Below are positions 7,753 to 16,257 of a stretch of DNA of 64,000 nt, in pieces (the stretch's first letter is position 1; each line of letters starts with the position of its first letter). The DNA comes from Bacteroidales bacterium. GTDB taxonomy: Bacteria; Bacteroidota; Bacteroidia; Bacteroidales; UBA3824. The DNA lies in NCBI GenBank assembly GCA_017417315.1, contig JAFPZK010000030.1:27089-91088 (forward strand), given 5' to 3'. A program made the translations under genes and the position numbers. The notes under the pieces are model-generated. The model did no database searches. It saw only the letters and a program-made list of their open reading frames with translations, and was not told where the DNA came from.

Positions 7753-10659
7753 TTATTTTCCGCAAAACGTTTTGAAATCGCAGAATTTGCAACCATCGCC
7801 CGGCGCGGCTTGAAACTTTTGATTTTTATCAAAAAGTCTTGACAAAACCGATTGCAAATTCAATGCAAATTTGTCAGTTAATTCCTTAATATTTGAAGTG
7901 TTGACCTCCGTTTTGATTTTGTTCTCTGAAATCGTAAACCGCGTGTTCAACGCCGTAATGTCTTGTCTTACTGAATATATCACCGGCAAAGGCACAACCG
8001 AAGGATACTTTTTCATGTAAATATAACTGTACAACAAAACTTGAAAACCTTCACTCGAACGGTCTTTAAAACTGCCGTCAAACAAAGAATCTATCCCTTT
8101 GATAGTCAAATGTTTTGCAACGTTTCCCGTTTTGTAGTCAACGATTCTGAAAGTTTTTGTGCCCTCAATATAATCCGCACGGTCTACAATTCCGCCGACA
8201 TTTGCCTCGTATTTTTTGCCGTCAATCACAAAAGGAACACTCGAATAAACCGCATCTTCGGTTTTAACGATTTTCAGCGGCGCGTTTTTCTTGTCATAAA
8301 CCAAAATCCTGTCAACGTAGGCAAGCAAAACCTCAAAAAATATCGCATCAAGTCCCGACAAGTCCGCTTTACTTTTGTTGTTAACCTTAAAATGCTCGTT
8401 GAAAGCCTCTAATGCGTATGTCTCTTTTTTTGATTTCAAGGCTTCAATATCGTCAGAAGTTATTGTTTTGCCGCAAAAAGGCGAATAAAGCAATTCTACG
8501 GTACGGTGCAAAACCGTTCCGAAATCTGCTTGGTCGGCATCTTCTTCTAATTCTTCAACGGGTGATAATTTGGTAATGTACTGAAAATAAAACTTCAACG
8601 GACAATCAATAAACGTATTCAATGCCGAAGGAGACAAAGCCCGCGAACCTTCTCCCCTCATCAAATAAGGTTTTAACTTTTCAAAAATTTCATCACTGCT
8701 TTCTATGACAATTTCTTTGTCTTTTGACGGTTTTACCGTCCGCGAAAACTGCCTTTCGATGATTGAAAAATTAGATTTCGGATTCCACTCCTTAGAAGCC
8801 TCTTTTAAAATTTGTGTCGCAAAACGGCTCGGCTCACCTGAAAGACTGTTAGCAAAAACATTGTTATACAAGACTTTAACATTTTTTGCCCGCTGAAACA
8901 ACCGATAAAAAAAGTATCCGAAAACCGCATCTTTATATTTCAAAATCGGCATGTCAAAGGCTACACGCATACTTTCGGTGATAAACGACGAATTTTCTGA
9001 CCGTTTCGGGAAAACGCCTTCATTCATACCGACAAGAATAACATGGTCAAAATCAATGTTACGCGTTTCCATCATACCGATAATCTGAATGCCGTCATCG
9101 TCCTTGGACTCAAAAGGTATTTTTATTTGTGAAAGTTGTTGTTTTAGAATACTGACAATAAGCCGCGTGTCCAAACACTCTAACGGTAAACGCAACACAT
9201 TGTTATACAACTCTTTAATCGAAGTATAGGCTTTGTAAATAAATTCATTTTCGATTTTTGGTGTTTCTTCAACCTCAGGATTCTTGATGAAATAAATTTC
9301 GGAAAGTATTTCCAAATAGTTTTCCAACAATTCTGCCGGCGAAGACGTTTGAGAATTGAAAATCAAGTTCAAAACATGGCTGAAACTTCCCAAAAACTCT
9401 TTCGTAACTCGGATTTTTCGTTCCTCGTTGATTTTTTTAGTAATCAGTTTTGAATGAAAATCAGGGAGTTTGCACACAAACGGGTGATTCAAAACGGCAA
9501 GAACGTCTTTGAAATAATAATCCGTGGAGCGTTCATTTATTTTGAGTTGCAGGCAGTTGTTAAGAAACGAAAAAACGGGCGTTTCCTTAAACGGAAAACC
9601 CATCGTAACATTAATTTTTTCGATTTCCTGAGGGATACAACTCAAAACAGGAAACAGCAAATGTTCGTCGCCCAAAACGACAGCCGTTTTACTTTCTTGA
9701 TAATCAGACTGTTGCTTAAACTCCAAGAGAATATCATGAACCGCTTTCGACTGCGAAACCTCCAACGGACAACCGATATATTCAACCTTTTTCGGGTTCA
9801 ACAAAATATTGTCAGGCGGAGTTTGATAAAGTTCGTTAGGATAATCAACCAAATAATCGCGCATAAAAAGCCCCGCCTCCTGAGTCGAATCAGAAATATA
9901 ATAATTGTCAGTATCCCAATAAAATTTTGCTTTACCGGAGAGCCTCAAATGTCTGAAAATTGTTTTTTCAGCCTTATTTAACACGTTGAAACCCACAAAG
10001 ATATAAGTAGAAAAACGTGTTTCTAACCGTCCCTCTTTTATAAGGTCGCATATTGCACGGTTGTGCATTCCTGAATACGAACAACCGATTTTTTTAAGAT
10101 TACTTTTAAAAATTTTATAAACTTCGGGCAAATTTACCCAAAGTTCATAAAATCTTAATTTTTCTCTGCTTAATTTTTCGGAAGAAAAATTTGCCCAAAA
10201 CGCACGAATGATTTCGACGATTTCCGGCTCTAATTCCGAATAAAAAGCGTCTAACTCATTCAAATCCGCACAGTTATGACAAAGTTGTTCTATATCAACA
10301 AGATAATTGTCTATCTCGTTGAAATCCGCCACAAGCCTCTGTCCCGTGTCAAAAAAAGCGTTGAAATCCGCAGCAAGATTGCGGTTTTTCATTTCGTCCT
10401 TGTCAAAAACCGTCTTGAACGCTTTATAAAGTTCAAACAAGAGGGTCAATTCGTCCGCTTGATTAAAATTTAAAAACTGTTGCAAAATTCGGTTTATCGG
10501 ATACAGATTTTTGGCAAACGAAACCTGATTCTTCAATTTTGCATACTCTCTCCTAAAATAAATCATCGTTCTTTTGTTAGGAAAAACTACGCAAACCGAA
10601 TCGTCTTGGTCATACTTTTGCAAAATGTCCGAGGCACATTCCTCCAAAAAACTTTTCAT
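7753..10659 (-). CDS. AddB/RexB-like PD-(D/E)XK nuclease with iron-sulfur staple
   Basis: A 968-residue protein with an inactive-helicase-like N-terminal part and a C-terminal PD-(D/E)XK nuclease, resembling AddB/RexB of double-strand break repair. The nuclease shows GTVLHRTVELL, the catalytic RIVDYKTGN segment (about 838-846) and QVLLYSYIYMKKY. A Cys near residue 685 (FIDCPLKFYF) and C-x2-C-x5-C at the extreme C-terminus (CKFCDFKTFC) match the four-cysteine 4Fe-4S staple of AddB-type nucleases. No Walker A motif is obvious at the N-terminus. It starts one base after the paaK stop. An AddA-type UvrD helicase partner is not in the window. Confidence 0.83.
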   Translation of the reverse strand: MKSFLEECASDILQKYDQDDSVCVVFPNKRTMIYFRREYAKLKNQVSFAKNLYPINRILQQFLNFNQADELTLLFELYKAFKTVFDKDEMKNRNLAADFNAFFDTGQRLVADFNEIDNYLVDIEQLCHNCADLNELDAFYSELEPEIVEIIRAFWANFSSEKLSREKLRFYELWVNLPEVYKIFKSNLKKIGCSYSGMHNRAICDLIKEGRLETRFSTYIFVGFNVLNKAEKTIFRHLRLSGKAKFYWDTDNYYISDSTQEAGLFMRDYLVDYPNELYQTPPDNILLNPKKVEYIGCPLEVSQSKAVHDILLEFKQQSDYQESKTAVVLGDEHLLFPVLSCIPQEIEKINVTMGFPFKETPVFSFLNNCLQLKINERSTDYYFKDVLAVLNHPFVCKLPDFHSKLITKKINEERKIRVTKEFLGSFSHVLNLIFNSQTSSPAELLENYLEILSEIYFIKNPEVEETPKIENEFIYKAYTSIKELYNNVLRLPLECLDTRLIVSILKQQLSQIKIPFESKDDDGIQIIGMMETRNIDFDHVILVGMNEGVFPKRSENSSFITESMRVAFDMPILKYKDAVFGYFFYRLFQRAKNVKVLYNNVFANSLSGEPSRFATQILKEASKEWNPKSNFSIIERQFSRTVKPSKDKEIVIESSDEIFEKLKPYLMRGEGSRALSPSALNTFIDCPLKFYFQYITKLSPVEELEEDADQADFGTVLHRTVELLYSPFCGKTITSDDIEALKSKKETYALEAFNEHFKVNNKSKADLSGLDAIFFEVLLAYVDRILVYDKKNAPLKIVKTEDAVYSSVPFVIDGKKYEANVGGIVDRADYIEGTKTFRIVDYKTGNVAKHLTIKGIDSLFDGSFKDRSSEGFQVLLYSYIYMKKYPSVVPLPVIYSVRQDITALNTRFTISENKIKTEVNTSNIKELTDKFALNLQSVLSRLFDKNQKFQAAPGDGCKFCDFKTFCGK

Positions 10660-10660
10660 A

Positions 10661-11968
10661 TTAATCGTCGTATTTTCTCATATCGAGAACGTGTTTTGCT
10701 TTGCCTTCGCTGCGCTCTAAGGTCATCGGCGGCACAACCTTGATTGACGGTTTTATGCCCGTTACGCTTACAATCCTCTTATACAGCGGGTTAACGTACA
10801 CCAACTGTTTCTCCGGCGGCGTAACGTAAAATTCGGGGCGGAGTTCAACCTTGATTTCAAAACTGTCTTCGTGATTAATTCTGTCAACGGTGATGAAATA
10901 ATACGGTTGGAATGCCGGAAATTCCGTCAAACAAGTTTCGATTTGCGACGGGAAAACGTTAACGCCACGAATAATCAGCATATCGTCAGAACGTCCAAAA
11001 ATTCTGTCGATTCTTGCGGCGGTTCTTCCGCATTTGCATTTTTCGTAACGGATTCTCGTCAAATCCCTTGTTCTGTATCTTAAAATCGGCATAGCCTCTT
11101 TGCAAAGGGTCGTGAAAACCAACTCGCCGAACTCGCCTTCGGGAACAGGTTGAAGGGTTTCAGGATTGATAATTTCAGGATAAAAAAAGTCTTCCCAAAT
11201 GTGGATTCCGTCCTGACATTCACATTCTCCGCCTACACCCGGACCGCTGATTTCAGTCAAGCCGTAAATGTCTATCGCTTTGAGTCTCAGGCGTTTTTCG
11301 ATGGTTTTTCTCATGCCGTTGCTCCACGGCTCAGCACCGAAAAAGCCGACTTTTAGTTTCATATCGTCAAGCGAAAGAGTGTGGGAACTTTCGATAGCCT
11401 CAGCAATGTGCATTGCGTAAGAAGGCGTGCAACAGAGAGCCGTAGTTCCGAAATCTTTCATCAACATAATTTGCTTTTTAGTGTTTCCTGACGAGGTAGG
11501 AAGTTGAGTTGCGCCGATTTTCAACGCACCGTCGTGTGCGCCGAGTCCGCCCGTGAAAAGTCCGTAACCGTAAGATACTTGAACAATGTCGTCTTTTGTA
11601 ACACCGCCCGCCGACATTACCCTTGCAACACCTTCCGACCATACATCAAGGTCGTGTTTTGTATAAGTTGCTACAACGGGTTTGCCTGTTGTACCGCTCG
11701 AAGCGTGTATTCTAACTACCTCAGACTGAGGCACTACTTGAAGTCCGAAAGGATATTCGTCTCTTAAATCTATTTTTGTGGTAAACGGGAGTTTGTGAAT
11801 ATCGTCAATAGATTTGATATCTTCGGGTTTTACACCGATTTCGTCCATTTTTTTACGGTAGAACGGAGATTTTTCGTAACAAGTTTTTACGGTTTCTACT
11901 AACCGCCTGCTTTGTAATTCGCGCATTTTGTCGCGCTCCATACATTCATATTCGGGATTGAAAATCAT
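10661..11968 (-). CDS. paaK: Phenylacetate-CoA ligase family adenylating enzyme
   Basis: A 435-residue cytoplasmic acyl-CoA ligase that activates an aryl acid such as phenylacetate or indoleacetate through an AMP intermediate. The phosphate-binding loop SSGTTGKP is at 90-97. The YGLTEISGPG motif and the C-terminal PaaK domain (FGRSDDMLIIRGVNVFPSQIE, then ITVDRINHEDSFEIKVEL) are clear. In anaerobic Bacteroidota, PaaK usually works with 2-oxoacid:ferredoxin oxidoreductases in reversible arylacetate/aryl-pyruvate metabolism, not in aerobic phenylacetate degradation. Here it lies between a PaaI-like thioesterase and the nuclease gene, with 10-base and 1-base spacers, so co-transcription is likely. 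Confidence 0.92.
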   Translation of the reverse strand: MIFNPEYECMERDKMRELQSRRLVETVKTCYEKSPFYRKKMDEIGVKPEDIKSIDDIHKLPFTTKIDLRDEYPFGLQVVPQSEVVRIHASSGTTGKPVVATYTKHDLDVWSEGVARVMSAGGVTKDDIVQVSYGYGLFTGGLGAHDGALKIGATQLPTSSGNTKKQIMLMKDFGTTALCCTPSYAMHIAEAIESSHTLSLDDMKLKVGFFGAEPWSNGMRKTIEKRLRLKAIDIYGLTEISGPGVGGECECQDGIHIWEDFFYPEIINPETLQPVPEGEFGELVFTTLCKEAMPILRYRTRDLTRIRYEKCKCGRTAARIDRIFGRSDDMLIIRGVNVFPSQIETCLTEFPAFQPYYFITVDRINHEDSFEIKVELRPEFYVTPPEKQLVYVNPLYKRIVSVTGIKPSIKVVPPMTLERSEGKAKHVLDMRKYDD

Positions 11969-11978
11969 TTTATGGAAG

Positions 11979-12392
11979 TTAAATTAATGTGTCAAAATTC
12001 ATTATCTCTTTTTTTCTGTAACCCTGACCGGTCAAAACAGCGATTAAATCTCCGTTTTGATTTCTGATTTCGACGTTTACGAAAGGTATTTTCGGGTGGT
12101 TGAAAACTTCTTTTGCCTCAGCGGTCAATTTGTCGCCTAATTTTGCCGATTGCAAAAAAGCGATATTGTTCTGAATACCGAAAGTAAGGCTTTTGTGGCT
12201 GTTGACAGCAGCAGCGACAGCCAAATCGCCGAGCGTAAACAACGCTCCGCCCTGACAAACACCGCCGCCGTTAAGATGTCGATTCTCGACAGTCATCTCT
12301 GCTTTTGCGTATCCTTCTTTTATTTCAGTCAACTTCATACCGCAAGAAGCAGCAAAACGGTCGTTTTCGTTAAGATAGTCTTTTAGTGTCAT
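11979..12392 (-). CDS. PaaI-type hotdog acyl-CoA thioesterase
   Basis: A 137-residue hotdog-fold thioesterase hydrolysing acyl- or aryl-CoA. The HLNGGGVCQGGALFTLGDLAVAAAVN segment carries the catalytic acidic residue on the hot-dog helix (Asp in LGDLA), as in PaaI/YdiI. The longer frame begins at a TTG (12419) that lies inside a TATTTTTG promoter box, so the ATG at 12392 (MTLKDYLNEN) is taken as the start. It sits 10 bases before paaK and probably relieves CoA trapping or reverses the ligase reaction. Confidence 0.85.
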   Translation of the reverse strand: MTLKDYLNENDRFAASCGMKLTEIKEGYAKAEMTVENRHLNGGGVCQGGALFTLGDLAVAAAVNSHKSLTFGIQNNIAFLQSAKLGDKLTAEAKEVFNHPKIPFVNVEIRNQNGDLIAVLTGQGYRKKEIMNFDTLI

Positions 12393-12416
12393 TTTTTCAT
12401 ATTCTTTTTCAGGGGG

Positions 12417-12448
12417 CAAAAATAATCATTTTTTTTGTTTTCTACAAA
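12417..12448 (-). promoter_or_regulatory. Bacteroidota-type promoter for the thioesterase-paaK-nuclease operon
   Basis: On the minus strand TTTG is followed after 20 bases by TATTTTTG, matching the TTTG-N19/20-TAnnTTTG consensus of the Bacteroidota primary sigma factor. It ends 24 bases before the chosen ATG at 12392 and excludes the upstream TTG as a start. Confidence 0.65.
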
Positions 12449-12457
12449 AAAGTTCTT

Positions 12458-14392
12458 TTAAAACCTCACTCCGACTACTAAAACATCGTCTAATTGTTTT
12501 AAATTTCCGCGCCATTGTTCGAGATTTTCGTCAAGTTTTTGTTTCTGAACCGGCAAATCAAAGGTGTGAATCTGCATTAAAAACTCCCTGAAATTCTTAA
12601 TCATATATTTACGGCGTTTTCCGCCCGAAATTCCGAACTGATCAGCATAACCGTCAGAAAACAAATACAACATATCGCCTTTTTTGACCTCAATCTCATG
12701 ATTTGTAAATTTGTCAGTCTGATTTTCATAATATCCAATCGGCATTTCATCGGCATCGGTTTGCATAAGGTTACCGTCTCGAATGATAATCAACGGGTTA
12801 TGCGCTCCGGCGTACTGAATTTTGGAGTTTTTCTTATCGTAAACGCAAATTGCCATATCCATACCGTCTTTTTGCTCGTCTTCCCTACCCGACTGACGGA
12901 GATAAGTGATTATGTCAGAGCGCAAAAGCGTTAAAATTTCACCCGCCGAAATATTTTCTTCGGTCATTCTCGCGGTAATATCATTAAGAAACGCAATTCC
13001 GAGCAGACTCATAAACGCACCCGGAACGCCGTGTCCCGTACAATCGGCAGCCGTAAAAACAAATTTATCGCCGATGTCGTTGCCCCAATAAAAGTCTCCG
13101 CTTACTATGTCTTTGGGTTTCAACATTATAAAGTGGTCCGGCAGATATTTTGAAAAATACTCCTGCGGCGGCATTACGGCTTGCTGAATTTTTTGCGCAT
13201 AACGGATACTTTCAACGATTTTGTCTTTTTGAGTGGTGATTTCGTCCATCTGCGCCGTTATCTCGACATTCTGCTCCTCTATTCTCTCGTTTTGACGTGC
13301 AAGTTTTTGATTATCTTTACGTTTACCGATATAAAGTTTCGCGATAAAAAACAGCATTATCAAGAAAATCACCAAAACGACCAACGAGACCAAAAGAATA
13401 TTATTCAAAAGTTGATTTTTGAGGTTCAATTGTTCGAGTTCGGTTTCCTTTTCATTGATTTCCTCATTTATTTGATTAATACGTCCGAGTTGTCTTTTTG
13501 CAACTTCCCTCTGAGCCTCAACTTCATTTTGTTGACGTTCAAGTTCTGAGGCAACAGCAGCGGCTTCTGCATTTTTTCGTTTCAAATTAATTTCAGTTTC
13601 TTCAAGTTCTTTCGTTATTTTTTCCTGCTGACGTTTCAAACTCTGCATTTCTTCTCGTTGACGTTCGAGTTTTTCCACCTGATTTTGAATGCCACGGCTC
13701 TGAATAGCCATATTACGGTTTTGAATTTCAATCTGCTGCTGTTTTTGAAAAATTTCTTTTTCTTTTTCGTCAAGAAGTTGAAGTTTTTGGTTCAACTCTT
13801 CCTCTTTTTCAGAAAGTTTTTGAGACTGCTCTTTTATAATAGCGTCCTTAGAAATATCTTCGCCCCGAAGCACTTTTGACATATCCGGCATAACGTTAAT
13901 TCCCTCTTTTCTAAGATTTGCGGTGTTATAGCCGAAAGTTACGAGTCCAGATTTTTCGTCAGAAAAGTCAATCATCACCTCCGTTCTGTCGGAATAATTG
14001 TCTGAAATTATCACCACGGGAGTATATTTAAGAAGTGTCATTGCCGAAACAAAATCCCCCGTATACGGCACAAAAAGTACACTCAACGTCTTGTCAGAGA
14101 CTGCATTTTCTACCGACAAAAAATCTCTCACGACAACCCTGACACCGTTTTGATACGGTTTTTTGGCATGACGTTTCAAGTTTTTTGACAACTCTTCGCC
14201 GGCGTTAACAAGACCTATCGTAATAATCTGAGCCTGCGCCTGACTGCCGTTTTCCCAAAGAAGATACCTCGGTATATTATACAGCAATTTGGCTTTCTGC
14301 TCCGAAACCGACTCTCTGTACTGTGCTGACGCAATGTCGTTTAGAACAAAAAGCAAAACACTGATTAAAAAATATATCCTAAAAATTTTCAA
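12458..14392 (-). CDS. YfiR-domain, coiled-coil, SpoIIE-type PP2C serine phosphatase
   Basis: A 644-residue membrane signalling protein. Its parts in order are: signal peptide (1-24), periplasmic YfiR/DUF4154-like domain (about 25-170: KAKLLYNIPRYLLWENG through SGLVTFGYNTANLRKEGINV), long charged coiled coil (about 190-325), a transmembrane helix (about 333-355), a second short coiled coil, and a C-terminal SpoIIE phosphatase (about 410-644). The phosphatase keeps SGDFYWGND and AADCTGHGVPGAF, the metal-binding aspartates, so it is probably active. SpoIIE enzymes usually dephosphorylate anti-sigma-antagonist (STAS) proteins, but none is seen here. The start overlaps the Nudix gene's stop by four bases. 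Confidence 0.85.
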   Translation of the reverse strand: MKIFRIYFLISVLLFVLNDIASAQYRESVSEQKAKLLYNIPRYLLWENGSQAQAQIITIGLVNAGEELSKNLKRHAKKPYQNGVRVVVRDFLSVENAVSDKTLSVLFVPYTGDFVSAMTLLKYTPVVIISDNYSDRTEVMIDFSDEKSGLVTFGYNTANLRKEGINVMPDMSKVLRGEDISKDAIIKEQSQKLSEKEEELNQKLQLLDEKEKEIFQKQQQIEIQNRNMAIQSRGIQNQVEKLERQREEMQSLKRQQEKITKELEETEINLKRKNAEAAAVASELERQQNEVEAQREVAKRQLGRINQINEEINEKETELEQLNLKNQLLNNILLVSLVVLVIFLIMLFFIAKLYIGKRKDNQKLARQNERIEEQNVEITAQMDEITTQKDKIVESIRYAQKIQQAVMPPQEYFSKYLPDHFIMLKPKDIVSGDFYWGNDIGDKFVFTAADCTGHGVPGAFMSLLGIAFLNDITARMTEENISAGEILTLLRSDIITYLRQSGREDEQKDGMDMAICVYDKKNSKIQYAGAHNPLIIIRDGNLMQTDADEMPIGYYENQTDKFTNHEIEVKKGDMLYLFSDGYADQFGISGGKRRKYMIKNFREFLMQIHTFDLPVQKQKLDENLEQWRGNLKQLDDVLVVGVRF

Positions 14393-14817
14393 TGGTTTGC
14401 GAGTATAAATTCTTCCAAAATTTTCGCATGGTCAAAAGCCAATGCGGGCAGACTATTAAAATCAAACCAGTCCACGTCAGCGGCATCATCATCAGCAACT
14501 GCTTCGGTGTCTTCGTCAACGTAGGCATAAAAAACGATTGTTATCGTCCTGCCTCTCGGGTCTCTGCCCGGGTCGCCGAAAGCCTTAAACTGCGAAAGAA
14601 ATTGACAATCTATCCCTGTTTCTTCTTTCAATTCCCGTGCCGCACTTTGTTCCAAAGTCTCGCCTTCTTCGGTAAAACCGCCCGGAAACGCCCAACAATC
14701 TTTAAACGGGTCTCTTTTACGTTTTATTAACAATACTTGCCTTGTAATGCCTTCTCCTCTTATTACGATAGTATCGGTAGTTACCGAAGGCATCGGATAT
14801 TTGTATGTGTAAGCCAT
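14389..14817 (-). CDS. Nudix hydrolase
   Basis: A 142-residue Nudix enzyme that hydrolyses a nucleoside diphosphate linked to another moiety. The complete Nudix box G-x5-E-x7-REUxEExGU occupies residues 47-69, ending REL-KEETGI. The following LSQFKAFGDPGRDPRGRTITIVFYAYV segment resembles ADP-ribose pyrophosphatases and the Nudix domain of NrtR, but no helix-turn-helix is attached. It is translationally coupled to the SpoIIE phosphatase gene by a four-base overlap. Confidence 0.9.
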   Translation of the reverse strand: MAYTYKYPMPSVTTDTIVIRGEGITRQVLLIKRKRDPFKDCWAFPGGFTEEGETLEQSAARELKEETGIDCQFLSQFKAFGDPGRDPRGRTITIVFYAYVDEDTEAVADDDAADVDWFDFNSLPALAFDHAKILEEFILANH

Positions 14818-14844
14818 CTTAAATTTCTGTTAAAATCTGAAAGA

Positions 14845-14876
14845 CAAATTTAGATATATATTTTTTTTTGTGCAAT
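14845..14876 (-). promoter_or_regulatory. Promoter for the Nudix-SpoIIE phosphatase pair
   Basis: On the minus strand ATTG, then 20 bases, then TAAATTTG, close to the Bacteroidota consensus. The -7 element lies about 27 bases upstream of the Nudix ATG. Confidence 0.55.
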
Positions 14877-14932
14877 TTTTTTTCCAAAAAAAAGTTTTTT
14901 TTGTTATTTTTACCCAAAATTTTTTAAGAATT

Positions 14933-15553
14933 ATGGACGAAAAAATTTTATCAGGGAAATTTCTACCCGTTACTGAAGAGTTTTATTCCGTTCAGGGCGA
15001 AGGTATTAATGCGGGGACGGCGGCATATTTTGTCCGTCTTGCCGGTTGTGACGTAAAATGTCCGTGGTGCGACAGCAAAGAAACTTGGAACACTAACGCC
15101 GCCAAAATCACTTCCGTAGAAGACATTGTTGAACGTGCTTCAAAAACGCCGTGTTGTAACATTGTCATCACGGGCGGCGAACCGCTTTTGCACAATCTTG
15201 ATTTTTTATGCGAAAGTCTTGAAAAACAATGCCTTTCGATTTGGCTTGAAACCTCCGGCAGTAGTCCCTTGACGGGCAATTTTGACTGGATTGCGGTTTC
15301 ACCGAAAAAGACCAAACCGCCTTTGGACGAAGTTTTGGAAGTAGCCAACGAGTTGAAAATGGTGATTTCTAATGAAGACGACCTCATCGAAGCAGAAAAT
15401 TTTGCGAAAAAAGTTCCTGCCGAATGTGCTTTGCTTTTGCAGGCAGAATGGGGAAATTTTGAAAAAGCCAACGCCCTGATTTTTGACTACGTGAAAAAAC
15501 ACCCGATTTGGAAAATTTCCGTTCAAACCCATAAAATACTTAAAATCAGATGA
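14933..15553 (+). CDS. queE: 7-carboxy-7-deazaguanine synthase
   Basis: A 206-residue radical-SAM enzyme making 7-carboxy-7-deazaguanine from 6-carboxytetrahydropterin in queuosine biosynthesis. The cluster-binding Cys39-x3-Cys43-x2-Cys46 (GCDVKCPWCD) follows EEFYSVQGEG, the usual N-terminus of QueE. The GGEP motif appears in ITGGEPLL. The longer frame adds 21 hydrophobic residues (FFFQKKVFFVIF) that no QueE has, so ATG at 14933 is taken as the start. It overlaps the PrsW-family gene by four bases. No other queuosine gene and no preQ1-like hairpin is apparent nearby. Confidence 0.93.
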   Translation: MDEKILSGKFLPVTEEFYSVQGEGINAGTAAYFVRLAGCDVKCPWCDSKETWNTNAAKITSVEDIVERASKTPCCNIVITGGEPLLHNLDFLCESLEKQCLSIWLETSGSSPLTGNFDWIAVSPKKTKPPLDEVLEVANELKMVISNEDDLIEAENFAKKVPAECALLLQAEWGNFEKANALIFDYVKKHPIWKISVQTHKILKIR

Positions 15554-16257
15554 TTGAATTAACCATAATTGCATTATTGCCGATTTTTGTGATATTGGCA
15601 TTCGTATATTTCAGAGACCCTGACAAAGAGCCGCCCAAAACGCTGTTCACCGCATTTTTTTTCGGAGTGCTTACCATTATTCCGGCGGCGTTATGGGAAG
15701 AATTTGTGTGTAATTTTTTTCTGGCAGAAGAATATCCGTTTATCAACAACTTTTTTTGCATTGCGCTGACGGAAGAAGTAGTAAAACTTGCCGTCATAAT
15801 TTTGTACGTTTTCCGGCATAAAGATTTCAACGATACTTTTGACGGAATAGTCTATGCGGTAGCGGTTTCGCTTGGCTTTGCGGCTGCTGAAAATATTATG
15901 TACACATTAGAAAGCGGACTTGATACGGGCATAATGCGAGCATTTACTTCCGTGCCGGGGCATGCTGCGTTTGCGGTTTTTATGGGATACCTTATTCCGC
16001 GAGCCAAAACCAACCATTTTTATATGCGGACACAAAAACGCAATAAATACATATTGCTGTCTTTGCTTATCCCGACAGTAATTCACGGTATGTATGATTA
16101 CCTTCTGACAATCAAAGAAGTAGGATTATTTTTAGTGTTAATAATCTGTATTGACATCGCTGCAATAATAATCATCAACAAAGCCAGAAAAAACGACCGC
16201 TCCATTATGATTGATACAGAAGAGATGACAGACAATCAAATAAACATAGCCAAATAA
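15550..16257 (+). CDS. PrsW family intramembrane metalloprotease
   Basis: A 235-residue membrane protein with several helices and the conserved polar residues of M82/PrsW and CPBP-like proteases: EEVVK (Glu75, Glu76, Lys79), AAAEN (Glu114), PGHAAF (His138) and IHGMYDY (His179, Asp183). PrsW cleaves anti-sigma factors in Bacillus; the substrate here is unknown. It is co-translated with queE through an ATGA overlap. Its last 22 bases overlap the convergent ATPase gene. Confidence 0.85.
   Translation: MIELTIIALLPIFVILAFVYFRDPDKEPPKTLFTAFFFGVLTIIPAALWEEFVCNFFLAEEYPFINNFFCIALTEEVVKLAVIILYVFRHKDFNDTFDGIVYAVAVSLGFAAAENIMYTLESGLDTGIMRAFTSVPGHAAFAVFMGYLIPRAKTNHFYMRTQKRNKYILLSLLIPTVIHGMYDYLLTIKEVGLFLVLIICIDIAAIIIINKARKNDRSIMIDTEEMTDNQINIAK

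Noticed and set aside
9454..9981. 175-codon open frame on the plus strand
   Set aside because: It lies wholly inside the AddB-like gene on the opposite strand, is extremely basic/Phe-rich and resembles no family.
14818..14932. Possible preQ1 riboswitch upstream of queE
   Set aside because: The leader is nearly all A/T with no H-type pseudoknot sequence or conserved C-rich loop.
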